Positions 32,101 to 43,400 of a DNA stretch of 64,000 bases are shown here, piece by piece (positions within the stretch are counted from its first letter, which is position 1; the number at the start of each line of letters is the position of its first letter). Below the pieces are notes generated by a model, which had not been told where the DNA came from, ran no database searches, and saw only the letters and a list, made by a program, of their open reading frames with translations. The position numbers and the translations under genes are program-made. The stretch lies in the NCBI GenBank assembly GCA_963556255.1, contig OY744610.1, positions 64,598,083 through 64,662,082 on the forward strand, given 5' to 3'. The DNA is from Allolobophora icterica. Its lineage: Eukaryota; Annelida; Clitellata; Crassiclitellata; Lumbricidae.

Positions 32101-34830
32101 CTACTCCTGCATGAATACATAATGCTAATATGAGGTCGATGTTAACGTTAAACACTGGCAGCCACAAGATGTCGTTAAACACTGAGTAATATTCTAATGC
32201 AATGCTCTGCTTAAACACCTTTAAATAGAATCTTCTTAATGCTATATAATCTTCATTTCGTTCATTCTGCAGCTCCGTCCTCGTTTGTCATAGCAGATTG
32301 CGGTAACAAAATAACTTTTTCGAAAACCGTACAGACGTTTTTCTATAGATGTCAACTGCCTTTAGTGTCATTACGTGTTTTTAAAATCTTGAATTCTAAA
32401 TCAATTTTTGGACTTTATATCATTGGATTAAATACGTTGTTAAACCTGTAGTATAAATGAGTATTGTAATAATATACATTCAACGCCAAAGGCATTCTCA
32501 ATTTTACAGTATGTCCTTAAGCCGTGAATAATTATAGTAATCTCGTGAAGCTCTGCTTAAATACCTTTAATCATGACTTTCCGACGCTATATATATTTCG
32601 TGTTTTGGCTAATTGCTACGTTCAACTAGTTCTTGTCATAACTTGCGGTCAAGAAAAGCAACTTCTGGGAATATTGTGCGAAAGTTTTTCCTAAAGATAT
32701 CAACGGCCTTCACTGTTATTAATATTATTATTAAAGCAGTTTAATACAGCGCCCTTTAAAGATTGCCCGCTCAGGAGCACTCCCAGCCCAACCAGGGTCG
32801 AACAACGCAGTCTCGAGTACAATAAGGATTGAGGTGAAACGACCTGTCAGTATTTGACGGAGCCTGGTAGGGTGCCCATTCCAGATCCGTGGGCGTCAGC
32901 AAGAATTTTTGTAGGGAGGGGGGCAAAATTTGTTTAGGGAGTGCAAAATGACGTTTTTGCATGGCCTATTCATAAACACAGAACACGTGACAACTTTACA
33001 AGTAAACAATGGTCAAGGACTTACCTAAATAATTAAGTGATTTTCGTATTGAAAATCGTGTTTCTACTGTTGTAATAATCATAATAAACAAAAGATTTTA
33101 TTTTTTCAGAAAGTTTGGTACCCGTGGGGAGCAAATTTAACTAAAGTATTGGAATAATATCTTCTGAAAGGTTATATTTAAAAGGAGGCGTAGTCAGAAT
33201 TTTGCAAATTTACAAGCGTTAAATGTTTAAGCGACATCTTGTGGCTGACGAGGTATAACGACGTCCACCCTCTGTTTAAAAAAAACTTATTTGAAATTTT
33301 TGGAAGAATACGGAAATAATTGAGAGATTCAACGAAATTGAGATTTTAAGGACGCCCTTTAAGGTGTGGATATTAGTGCTATTGTTCAGCTCTGCTTAAC
33401 TGGAACCTTTGTAGAAACGTGCTTAAAATCTTGGAGCGAATCATCATTAGCCGCAAGATGTCGTTTAACACTGAACTCTAGTAACATTGTATAGCTCTGC
33501 TTAGACACACATGAATCGTGTCCATATAGGATGCTATAAACTTTGGATTTTTGTTCTCACAGTCATTGTAATATGTCACAATAATTTATTTCTGTTGCGA
33601 GATGTCGTTAAACTCTGGATCCGTCTATCCAATGGCTAGATAATACACGCCCCTGTTAACTGATAAAGCAAAAGCAACTACTGTGTGAAATATGAAGCTT
33701 CCTCTGTTTGATTAATCCAAGAAGATTCCTTTCTACTGATTTTCTTTCTACTCTTGCATGAATACATGTGTTAATATAAAGTCGATGTCTACGTAAATCC
33801 TGCAGCCACAAGATGTCGTTAAACACTTAGTTCTATAGTATGATTGCAACGCTCTGCTTAAACACCTTTAAATTGTGTTTTTCCGATGCAATATATACAT
33901 TTCATTTATCGTTCAACCGCAGGTTATCACCGTCTAGCAAATCGTATCTTACGGTTACAAAAACATCTTCGATGAATATTGTACAGAAGATTTTCCTAAA
34001 GACACAAAGGCCTTTAGTCTGATTAGCTGTCGTTTAAATTCCAATCGAATCGTTGGATTATATACGCGACCGTTGTATGACGTGTAGCATAATTGAATGT
34101 TATAATCATATAAGGTCGACGTCCACGGCATTTACAGTAGTCAACGGTCGTAACCTAAATCCAACGAGATCGGATGAAGTGAGGTTCACGAAAGCTCGTT
34201 GGATGGATCAGATCTTTAACGGCATCGGTCGACCTAGAAATTGGCGCAAGTTTCTTAAAGACCAGATCGACGTCAACGGCCGTAAGATGTCGTTAACCAT
34301 TTAATTCTTCGAATATCTTAGGCTCGGATAAGATACCTTTAAATCGGTTACTCAGACCTTATATAAATCTTATTTCTTTTTATGATAAAACATTTGGTAT
34401 GGTTATACCAAGTTCCTTTTTTTAAAGAAATTGTTCAGGTATCTAACACATTCAACTATAAGTTTTATTAATTATTAATGTGCATGATGCATGATGCATG
34501 TGAAATTTATTACTATTTCATTCATAATATGATTGTAGTGGCAGATATTGAACTGAGGAATAAGAAATAATCAATTAAATATTTCAAAGATAAAATAAGA
34601 ATATAATGTAATAATTATAATTAACTACTGTGCATCTGAAGTTGTTTAAATATTTCTTGCGAGTGACAATAGTTGGGAAGTACTGTTTAATTTGTATCAA
34701 AACAGTTTAGAGCTATGTGCTTTATAAATAACATTAGATATATTGCTTTAAATGATGTGACATTATTGATATTGTAAGCTTATGTTTGACACCTTTAAAT
34801 GGTGTCTTTCGGACACTATAATTTTATCGC
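32101..34830 (+). repeat. promoter-like cassette sub-array
   Basis: Six head-to-tail copies. B start/TATA start are 32211/32243, 32557/32588, 33501/33535, 33858/33890, 34329/34360 and 34785/34817. Distances are 32, 31, 34, 32, 31 and 32 bp. Successive B motifs lie 346 to 944 bp apart. Motif A precedes most at 46-49 bp (32164, 33454, 33809, 34283). An L2-tail retroelement fragment at 32745-32870 interrupts the second interval. The stretch 33150-34070 matches 42450-43380 nearly end to end. No protein frame is shared by the copies, which argues against an ordinary gene family. Confidence 0.75.
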
Positions 34831-35396
34831 TTTCTGTAAACTGTATTTCTAAATTGTCGTCAACGGCCTTTGGTGTCATAAGACGACGTTAAACTGTGGA
34901 ATAATAATGATAAAACATTAAGTTTCCGATACTGTGAATGCTCAGTAAAAATCGCATTTACTATTGATGGATACTAACATTCCAAAAACAATTACTGCCG
35001 ACGTCAACGGTGGTTGTTGCCATTAAACTCTGTATCCATTGATAGTTCAGTTGGAACGAATCCTGATATTCTTCTGTTACTTTACTACGAGTTATTTGAC
35101 ACGACTTAATTTGTTAGCAGGCAATAAGATTATTTGTTAACAGTTACAAAAGTAATGAGGAATTGGATAATCGCAATATTAGGAACAACGTTAAACATTA
35201 TGTAACTTTGAACACGATTAACACGACACAGAGAAGATCTGCCAAGATGGAATCCAGCTCATTGGCTAATGCAATCATGAAAAAAGGAGAGGCGCCATTA
35301 AACGCTTTTGATAACATTTCCAGAAGGTTACTAGGTACAACAAAGTTCTATATGTGTATTTGAAATTGACACGCAGCTCTCTGGACCGTTTACTTT
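34831..35396 (+). repeat. array sequence with A-type words
   Basis: A variant motif GTCGTCAACGGCCTTTGGTG followed by AAGACGACGTTAAAC lies at 34857-34895, and a second near 35000-35030. No B or TATA follows within the usual distance. The rest has no recognised feature. Confidence 0.5.
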
Positions 35397-35404
35397 ATTA
35401 TAAC

Positions 35405-35790
35405 CATAGGCGCCGACTTCTTGGGGGCCTTGGGGGCCAATGCACCCAGAGAAAAAGTTCAGTGGGGGCCTGGCACCCAGAAGAATTCGGACCTTAAATT
35501 CAATTTTTTGGGGTATTCCTAAAAAAAGGTCGTCACATTTTTTCGGGGGATAAATTCCTAAAAAAGTCGTCAAATTTTAGGAGACATGGCCCCCCATTTA
35601 AAATTTGTTTAGTGTAGTAGACAATGAAAAATGACGAAATAATGTATAATGAATTTTTCCGGATGACTAAAAAAAGGTCATCAGTTTTTTTAGATGATTT
35701 CCTAAAAAAAAGTTTCGTTGATCATTGATAAACCTTCTGGATCCGTCCCTGACTGGCACCCAGAGACAAAAGAAAAAGTCGGCGCTTATG
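35405..35790. mobile_element. 386-bp hAT-like MITE
   Basis: The ends CATAGGCGCCGACTT and (inverted) CATAAGCGCCGACTT are flanked on both sides by the perfect 8-bp duplication ATTATAAC (35397-35404, 35791-35798). The body is G-rich with no transposase frame. A partial second copy starts at 57226. Confidence 0.88.
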
Positions 35791-35798
35791 ATTATAAC

Positions 35799-36055
35799 AT
35801 TATTTAAAATCGATTAGAATTATAACAGTGTTCAATGACGGTATCACACGCGTTTAAGATGTCGAGAAGACATATTCAACTTTCAAGTTACCCAAACGTA
35901 TATATAGAAGAACTGAAATAGCTGTTAAGGGTGTGTAACACATTTGACCAATTCCAATTTCATATATACCAATTTCCAATAGTACTACAATTCGACGATG
36001 TCTAGAGCTTTTGTTAACCTGAAGAATAAAATAAATCTCTACCTCGAATTTAAGG
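35799..36055 (+). repeat. array block shared with 46720 and 57450
   Basis: TTAAGGGTGTGTAACACA and the stretch through GTTAACCTGAAGAATAAAA align with 46730-46850 and 57440-57510. The offsets are about 10.8 and 10.7 kb. Confidence 0.55.
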
Positions 36056-36334
36056 AGGGTGGTCGACACCACGAGCGATTGGAGCCAGAGCGATCACGAG
36101 TTGACAAGGACAGGGAAAGGGACAGGGAAATGGACAGGGAGAGGGACAGGGAGAGGGAAAGGGCCGCCTCAGGGAGGAGAACGTTGAAACCGGAGTTCTC
36201 CCGTCTGGCGGAGGAGAGCCTTGAGATTTACGAATCCCTGTCGGAGTCGCCCGTATGAGGGAGGGGCGACACGGTCATAGCCCACCCTCACACTGCCCGC
36301 TGAGGAGCCTGCGTGTTTCTTGCCACGGAGCCCA
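36056..36334 (+). pseudogene. duplicate of the SLC17 last-exon tail
   Basis: The frame ends HHERLEPERSRVDKDRERDR ... ESLEIYESLSESPV with the same stop and the first 75 bases of 3' UTR as 26600-26865. A few substitutions are visible (for example Thr to Leu, Pro to Leu), but no frameshift, so the copy is open although it lacks the transmembrane exons. Upstream, an ATG at 35998 in array sequence is in frame. It is plus-oriented, about 9.4 kb from the parent, and broken after CACGGAG by a LINE 3' end. It is a partial duplication, not a whole gene; expression is unknown. Confidence 0.88.
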
Positions 36335-36772
36335 TCTCCACCCTGAATTCCGCAGTTTCTCAGTGCCTCCATCATCATTGCAACCCGTCCTTCATCCTCA
36401 TCTTCATGTTCCTCTATCTATCACCCCTCGGGCTTTCCACTCAAAGCTGAAGTCTCACCTATTCAAGTACTTCTACCCTGACTCATCTGATCCTCCGCCT
36501 TCCGATTATTCTCGCCGTAAGCGACACCCGCCTTGACAGCTGCTCTGCCTCTCCTGATCTGGTACTCTGGAAATCGGACTTGGACCTCGTTTGGACTACT
36601 CTCTGGAACCCCCCTGATTTGGGTTGTCCTTCTGGATATCGGACTTGGACCTCTTTTGGACTACTCCCTGGAAACCCCCTCTGATCTGACGTAGCGCTCG
36701 TGAATAGGCTGGTGTCCTGTGCTTGGCCTTCGAGTGGCGCTTTAGAATTTTGGAGATTACGATTACGATTAC
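36335..36772 (+). mobile_element. LINE C-terminus and 3' end with GATTAC tail
   Basis: The plus frame reads PRAFHSKLKSHLFKYFYPD, a standard CR1/L2-type ORF2 end, with a stop at 36534. The 3' UTR has GTGGCGCTTTAGAATTTTGG and a GATTACGATTACGATTACG tail. After the tail, GCGTCAACGGTCGT resumes the sequence found at 26864-26876 next to the parent exon, so the LINE inserted into the duplicated exon copy. Confidence 0.8.
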
Positions 36773-37386
36773 GAGCGTCAACGGTCGTTACATCCACCCA
36801 GGGCCGGATTAACCAGTATGCTCAATATGCTTTAGCATGGGCCCCCCGCTTAGAGGGGCCCCCGACGGAGTCAGAATACTGCAGGACAAACACAGAATTT
36901 ATTACACCAACAAAAATTTTCTGTTCACAAGAAAGTACCATTAGTTTCAGGTAAAGCAAGAATTGTCACTAAGCGAATTGCAAATTTGAAATGTCGGACG
37001 ATTAAAAAACCAACTGCTGTGTGCGGTACACTCTTTTGGCTCAACTTCTTTCAGTCCATATAATAAACCTATGCTGACGTCACTTTTGGTTCTATTCCGA
37101 CGCTATTTGTTTCCTGGCATAAACATAACAGCGAGCTCATCTTTCAAGGCAAAAACCAGTTTCATGCTGAAACTTATTCGTTATTGAGAATTCACGCTTA
37201 CAATGAAGTTCGTTATGTATTCCAAGTTGTAGCAGATTAGAGCTTGACAAAAGTTGAGAATTTCCCATCAGGCTGACCATGACATACACAGGAGAGTCGC
37301 AGTCTGACATATTTCCTGACAAAATGGGTTAACTTGCTGATTTTGCAAAATCAATAGGTTTTGTCACACCTGCCACTTTAGCTGTG
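36773..37386. other. hAT-like end and unassigned sequence
   Basis: CAGGGCCGGATTAACC near 36799 resembles a hAT terminal repeat and is followed by a GGGCCCC-rich stretch, but I could not find the other end. No gene was recognised. Confidence 0.35.
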
Positions 37387-39299
37387 CTATTGTACACCGA
37401 GAACCTTCTGGAAACATTCCCTAATATTTCCAAACTTTCTGACTGAACGAGCGATGGTAAAGTCACCTTGAGATGACGATCGCAGACCTCGTCTGGCTTG
37501 AAGAGAACAACATAGAGTAACCAGTGAAGAGACGTATAGAGGAGATGAGTTTGTGTAGACTCGATACATTAGGAGACAGATCTTGAAGATAATGCGAGCT
37601 TGTATGGGAAGCCAGTGCAGTTCACGAAGGGTCGGAGTGACGTGGTCCCGGGGAGTGAGATTTTTGACAAGCTTTGCAGCGTAATGGAGAACAGTGGTGA
37701 GTGGTTTAAGAGTAGATGCAGGAAGGCCATAAAGGACTGAGTTGCAATAGTCGAGTCTGGAAATGACTAGGGCCTGGACAAGGGTGCGAAGACATTTCTC
37801 GCTTAGGCTTTTCCTAACTTGCCGTAGGCCTATGCGTCTAAGATGGAAAAAACAGGATTTGGTAATGGAGGAGATTTGATTTTTCATAGAAAGTGTACTG
37901 TCTAGGAGGACACCAAGGTCTCGAACAACTTCAGCAGGTTTAATGGAACAATATGGGCCAAGGTTAAGTACAGAGTGGAGTATGTCTGAGCTAGACCTCG
38001 GATGGCGGGTGAACCAGATAAGCTCTGTCTTAGAGGCATTTAATTTGAGGCGCATAGATGCGCACCAAGCTTGAATTTCAGTGAAGCAGATGGTTCAGCG
38101 GGACTTTGCGTTATCAATGTCTTTGGTGGCAAGTTTAATGTATAGCTGTGTATCATCAGCGTAAATTTGTATGAGGATGCCGTGTCTAAGAGCAATGTGA
38201 ATAATATTTGAGGTGTAAAGGATAAACAAAAGGGGACCAAGAATTGAACCTTGAGGGACACCAAAAAGAATATTAAAGCACTTTGAAGTCTTTGTACCAA
38301 GGCGTACTAAGTGTGTTCGGTTTGCCAAGAAATTAGCAATCCACAGAAGAGCAGAGGCCATAATAGTCTAGGCTTGGAATTTTAAAAAGGCTCTAGAAAT
38401 GACTGTTAGAAGCAAATCATGTAACAATTTGCTACTCGGTGTTTCTAGACTAATTCGACCCTGCTGAAAACGAAAATCGCGGGTAGCAAGCTGGATTTTT
38501 GGCGGTTCAATGAGAAAACAAGATGGCGGCCAAAATGGCGGCCCGTATCTTCATATGGCTATAAGTAAAGTAATAAATGTGATGGAAACGTGATTTTAGA
38601 GTCTAAATTAACATTTTCGGGGTCAAGAAACACCAAACTGAGATTCAAGTACTTGTAAACGAATAGAGTGATCAACACAATCAAAAGCAGAACTAAAATC
38701 CAGTAGCAAGAGGGCAGTGATGAGGCCAGAATCAATGGCCATGATTACGTCATTGTAAACTTTAAAGACAGCAGTTTCAGTGGAGTGGAGGCGACGGAAA
38801 CCAGATTGAGCAGAAGGTAGTAGTGAGTTGGATTCAAGGTAGTGTGAAAGCCGACGGTGGACAGCACGTTCAACAAGTTCAGATATAAATGAAAGATTAG
38901 ATATTGGGCGGTAGTTAGAAGGATCGCAAAGGTCAAGGCCTGGCTTTTTTATGCGAAGACGGATAATGGCACGCTTGTGGGATGTGGGTAAAGTTGCTGT
39001 GGAAAGAGAGCAGTTTATAAGTAGGATTAGGATGGGGGCAAAAATATGTCGAAGGGATTTAACTATCCAGACAGGGGAGGAGTCCAGTTCGCAATGCTTG
39101 GATGAGGAGTCACTGAGAAGCTTGTCAACTTCGGGCAAGGTGATCTCATCAAAGACAGTAAGACCAGGAAAGTTTGGGTGGTTAGATATACGAACGCTTG
39201 AAAATTTCCAATTGTGTAAGCAAAACACCCACACTCGCTAACGATGAAGATTATGATCAGATAAAACAGGCACAGAGAATGTCTTTAAATACGACAAAG

Positions 39300-39300
<1 letters not shown>
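37387..39300 (-). pseudogene. CR1/L2-like LINE ORF2, broken
   Basis: Three minus frames follow each other. 39234-38623: N-terminal RT with SNYRPISNLSFISELVERAV and LLLLDFSSAFDCVDHS. 38361-38095: GVPQGSILGPLLFILYTSNI and YADDTQLY, the catalytic YADD. 38055-37387: thumb and C-terminus with DYCNSVLYGLP and LHWLPIQARI. Between the first two parts about 250 bases (38370-38620) are foreign, with GATGGCGGCCAAAATGGCGG. The endonuclease and ORF1 are absent. It is a dead 5'-truncated insertion. An AAT run (39300-39369) abuts its 5' side. Confidence 0.88.

Positions 39301-39369
<69 letters not shown>
39300..39369. repeat. (AAT)n microsatellite
   Basis: A pure AAT run next to the 5' flank of the LINE. 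Confidence 0.95.
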
Positions 39370-39372
<3 letters not shown>

Positions 39373-39519
39373 TAAACAATTGTAAAGTTAAGCAATTTTA
39401 CTAGTATTCAGCGTTAACCGACATCTTGTGTTTGCCGGTCGCCTATGACGTCGAATCATTTCAAACAAAATTTACAGAAGGTCTTCTTTTATATAGAAAT
39501 TTAATTTAGTAGTAGTAGT

Positions 39520-39962
39520 TCCATTTTAACGACACTGGGTAATAACAAATATCATTACCTGCTTTATCCAGGCTTGGAACTGACGTTGTTAGAGTACAAA
39601 CATTGGCGCAGTTAAAATTTAATGGATCTTTCAGAAAATATGCAACCAGCACTGCAGTTGAATTTAAATTAACTGAAGTGTTGGTTTTATATATATATAC
39701 TACAGAATCAATTTAAAAGGGTGTCTAATTAGACATTTGCAAAATTTTCAAGCGTTCGATGTTTTAGGGACATCTTATGACCAGGACCAAAAACGTCGAC
39801 CTTTTGTTGTTAAAAATTCACTTGAAATTTCTGGAAGAATTCGCCAATAATTTAGATTCATATGTTAATATAAGATCGATGTCTACGAAAATTCTGACAG
39901 CCACAAGATGTCGTGAAACACAGAGTTCTAGTAAAGTAAGTAAGTAAGTAAATTCTTTATTT

Positions 39963-39998
<36 letters not shown>

Positions 39999-40560
39999 TT
40001 TATTCTTTAATTAAGCGCCTGCAAACGCACTGCGCTGTACATGTACATGTTATGCGATAAATCTTAACTACTAACAGAACAGACAGCCTGCAATACACGG
40101 CGCAAATTGCAGCCTACAAAGCATGTCCGCCTATGGGACTCGATCTCTGTACCTCTCGCACTCTACGCCAGATGTTATCCAATGCGCTATCGGCTGCAAG
40201 ACGCACTCCGGTGTACATACAACATATAAACAACTGTCATCAAGTCAATATGAATAGAGCATTCTACATATAAAAGTTTTTTTACGTTCTTATCAGCTAT
40301 TGGTAAAACTCGGTCATGAGAACGGGGCCGGAGAGAATATGCGAAAAGTTTTTTAGGTGGAAGTAGGACATGGCCAGGATTTCCTAGAATCGTCGTGAAC
40401 AGACGAGTTTTGGCTTTAAGGCACATTTGTTCAATGGTTTGACTGTCACCGGGGTGGTACTTAAATTCGATTGCAAAGCTCTGCTTAGACACCTTTAAAT
40501 CGTGTTTTCAGATGCTATATATAATATCCATTTTTTCGGTCATTCGGTACCTCCCAAAAC
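39520..40560 (+). repeat. cassette block interrupted by a LINE fragment
   Basis: 39530-39930 matches 28055-28420 including motif A (CCACAAGATGTCGTGAAACA at 39901). Motif B resumes only at 40485 with TATATATA at 40516 (31 bp). The 39934-40450 interval is a minus LINE fragment inserted between A and B. Confidence 0.75.
39934..40450 (-). pseudogene. LINE ORF2 C-terminal fragment with TAAG tail
   Basis: The minus frame has AYSLRPRSHDRVLPIADKN and then KKLLYVECSIHID, matching the fragment at 31240-31695. Its 3' side (39934-40000) has a TAAGTAAGTAAG tract, AATTCTTTATT and an AAT run. It is a 5'-truncated insertion. Confidence 0.75.
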
Positions 40561-40835
40561 ATTTTGGACTAAATTGCGGCAACAAAACCATCGGTGAAAA
40601 TAATAATGTACAGGAAATTTTCTTAAAAACATCAAAGAAGAGGACATTTTAACATGTTAACTGGTGTGGAATTCCCAAACAAATTTCTGTCACAAGATGT
40701 CGTTAAACTCTGGATCCGTCCATCTAATGGTTATAATAGATGGTATCCGCTCATGTTAACTGCAATAGCAAAAGCAACTACTGTCCGAAATATGAAGCTT
40801 CCTCTGTTTTGATTATTATTATTATTATTATTCCA
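40561..40835 (+). repeat. cassette cargo and isolated motif A
   Basis: Continues the cargo seen at 29834-29910. GTCACAAGATGTCGTTAAAC at 40690 is followed by TCTGGATCCGTC instead of motif B, as at 33592 and 63488. Motif A therefore also occurs without B and TATA. Confidence 0.6.
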
Positions 40836-41340
40836 AAGTTTAACGTCGTCCTTTGGCAACAATGGCCGTTGACGACAATTCACAAATACAATTTCTAGAA
40901 AACGATAAACTTATAGTGTCCGTATAACACCATGTAAAGGTGTCAAACATAAGCTTACAATGTCAGTAATGTCACATAACCCAAAGCAACATATCTAATG
41001 TTATTTATAATACACATAGCTATAAAATGTTCCGACGCAAACCAAACAGTACTTCGCAACTATTGTCACTCGCTAGAAATATTTAAACAACTTCAGACAT
41101 AAATGCACAGCACATATGATTATAATTATGACATTATATTCCCATTCTATTATTGAAATGTTTAATTGATCATTTCTTATTCCTCAGTTCAATGAGATCT
41201 TATAGCAATATGTACCACTACAATCATATCATGTATGAAATAGTACCAATCTCACATACATCATGCATATTAAATGAAACGTATGGTTATACCAAGTACC
41301 TTTCCTCAAAGAAACTGCTCAGGTACTAAACACACTCAAG
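40836..41340 (-). repeat. inverted copy of an AT-rich cassette
   Basis: The reverse complement matches 34390-34900 and 53640-54120: GTTATACCA, AAGAATA, a cargo with AACATTAGATA, then GACACCTTTACATGG and ACTATA. It is the only long inverted copy within the plus-oriented array. Confidence 0.7.
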
Positions 41341-41640
41341 TACAAATCTCATCAACCAACAAAGCATAAAATTATATGAGCATAATAATTACAATTGTTT
41401 CAAGTTTGATATTAATGCATTCAAGATTGCATTATAATAATGTAATAATTAATACAATAAAATAAAATGCACAAGGAAAAGACTAATTAAAATTACAGAT
41501 AAAAAAAAAATAAATAAAAAATAAATAAATAAAAATAAAATAAAACTATTTACATTAGCAAATTTAGCATATCTCTTTACAGAATTTGACCTTTAGTAAT
41601 TAGTTTAAGTACCCTATACACTTCATTTTGTAATATATTT
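41341..41640. other. A/T-rich sequence, nothing recognised
   Basis: Low-complexity AATAAA-rich sequence near 41505-41545; no gene or element was identified. Confidence 0.5.
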
Positions 41641-41710
41641 ACTGTTAAAAGGGTTGAAATAGATGTTTTGATTAATCCAAACAGATGTTTTGATTAATCC
41701 AAACAGAATC

Positions 41711-43400
41711 CTTTCTACTCCTGCATGAATGTTAAAATGCGGTAGATGTCAACATTAAACCCTTACAGCCACAAGATGTCGTTAAACACTTAGTTCTATT
41801 CTAATGCATTGGTCTGCTTAAGCACCTTTATATCTTGTTTTTCAAACGCTATATATACTTCATTTTCGTTTAATCCGAAGTTCTTCTTCCACACTGCGCT
41901 AAAAAAAGTTCCTTGAAAAAATTAGTATTGTAATAACATACACTCAACGTTTAAGGCATTCAAAATTGTACAGTATGTCATTAAGCTGTGAATAATAGTA
42001 CACTCTTGAAGCTTCGCTTAAACACCTTAAATCGTTACTCTCGGACGCTATACATTCTTCGTTTATCGCCAAGTCTCTACATCAAATTTCTAATAAAATT
42101 TAAATGCCTTTGTCGTAACTTGCGGTCACAAAACAACTTCTGTGCATATTGCGCGGAAGCTTTCCTAAAGATATCAACGGCCTTTATATTTTTCACGGTC
42201 GAACAACGCAATTATAAGAATTGTGTTGAAATGACCATTCGGTATTTGACGGAGCGTGGGAGGAAGCCCGTTCAAGGTCCATCGGCCTTAGCACGATTTT
42301 GGTAGGGGAGCAAAAGTTTTTGTACGGGGTGCAGAATGACGTTTTTGCATGCTATTCATGAAAACAGAGCACGTGACAACTTTAAAAATTAATAATTGTA
42401 TTCGACTTATCTAACTAATGTAGAATATATTATGCTCTCCAGGGGACCAAATTTAACTAAAGTGTTGGATTTGTATCTTCTGAGAGATCCCATTTAAAAG
42501 GATGCATAAGCAGAAGTTTGTAAATTTACTAGCTTCAATGTTTTAGCGACATCTTGTGGCTGACCAGGGCCAACGACGTCCACCCTCTGTTTTTACAAAG
42601 TCATTTCTGGATGAATACACTTATAATTTATAGATTCAGCGAAATTGAGATTTAAATAGCGTTGAAAGGATGTATTTGAAGGTGTGGATAGTAGTACAAT
42701 TGTTAAGCTCTGCTTAGACACCGTTTTAAAAGCTTGTTTAAGATCTTGGATCGAATCATCATTAGCCGCAAGATGTCGTCTAACACTGAATACTAGTAAC
42801 ATTGGTGACCGCTGCTTAGAGACACATATAAATCGTGTCCATAGAATGCTAGAAACTCCTGATTTTGTTCTCCAAATAGCTGTAAAATGCCAAAATAATT
42901 TCTTTTACGAGCGGTCGTTAAACTCAGGATTCATCCATCCAATAGCTAAATAGTACACGCCCCTGTTAACTTCAATGGCAAAAGCAACTACTGTCACAAA
43001 TATGAAGCTTCCTCTGTTTGATTAATCCAAGTAAAATCCTTTCTAATCCTGCATGAATACATGTGTTAATATAAATTCGATGTCTACGTAAATCCTGCAG
43101 CCACAAGATATCGTTAAACACTGAGTTCTAGCACGGATTGCAAAGCTCCGCTTAAACACCTTTAAATCGTGTTTTCCGATACTATATATACTTATGTTTC
43201 ATTTCTCGTTCAATGATTGGGAGGCTATCTCTTGTGCTGACTTGTGGTAATAAAAACAACTTCGATGAATATATGGTACAGAAGATTTTCCAAAAGACAC
43301 AAAGGCCTTTAGTGTCATTAGCTGTCTTTTAAATTCCAGTCGAATCGTTGGATTATATACGCTACCTGAATCGTAATCTCTCGATTTCTACAGCGCCCAA
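41711..43400 (+). repeat. promoter-like cassette sub-array, duplicate of 32.1-34.07 kb
   Basis: B/TATA pairs are 41818/41850, 42018/42049, 42815/42850 (degenerate) and 43152/43183, distances 32, 31, 35 and 31 bp. An extra B word at 42714 has no TATA. The order of words follows 32101-34070, with offsets of about 9.3-9.6 kb. Motif A words lie at 41772, 42768 and 43104. Confidence 0.75.
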
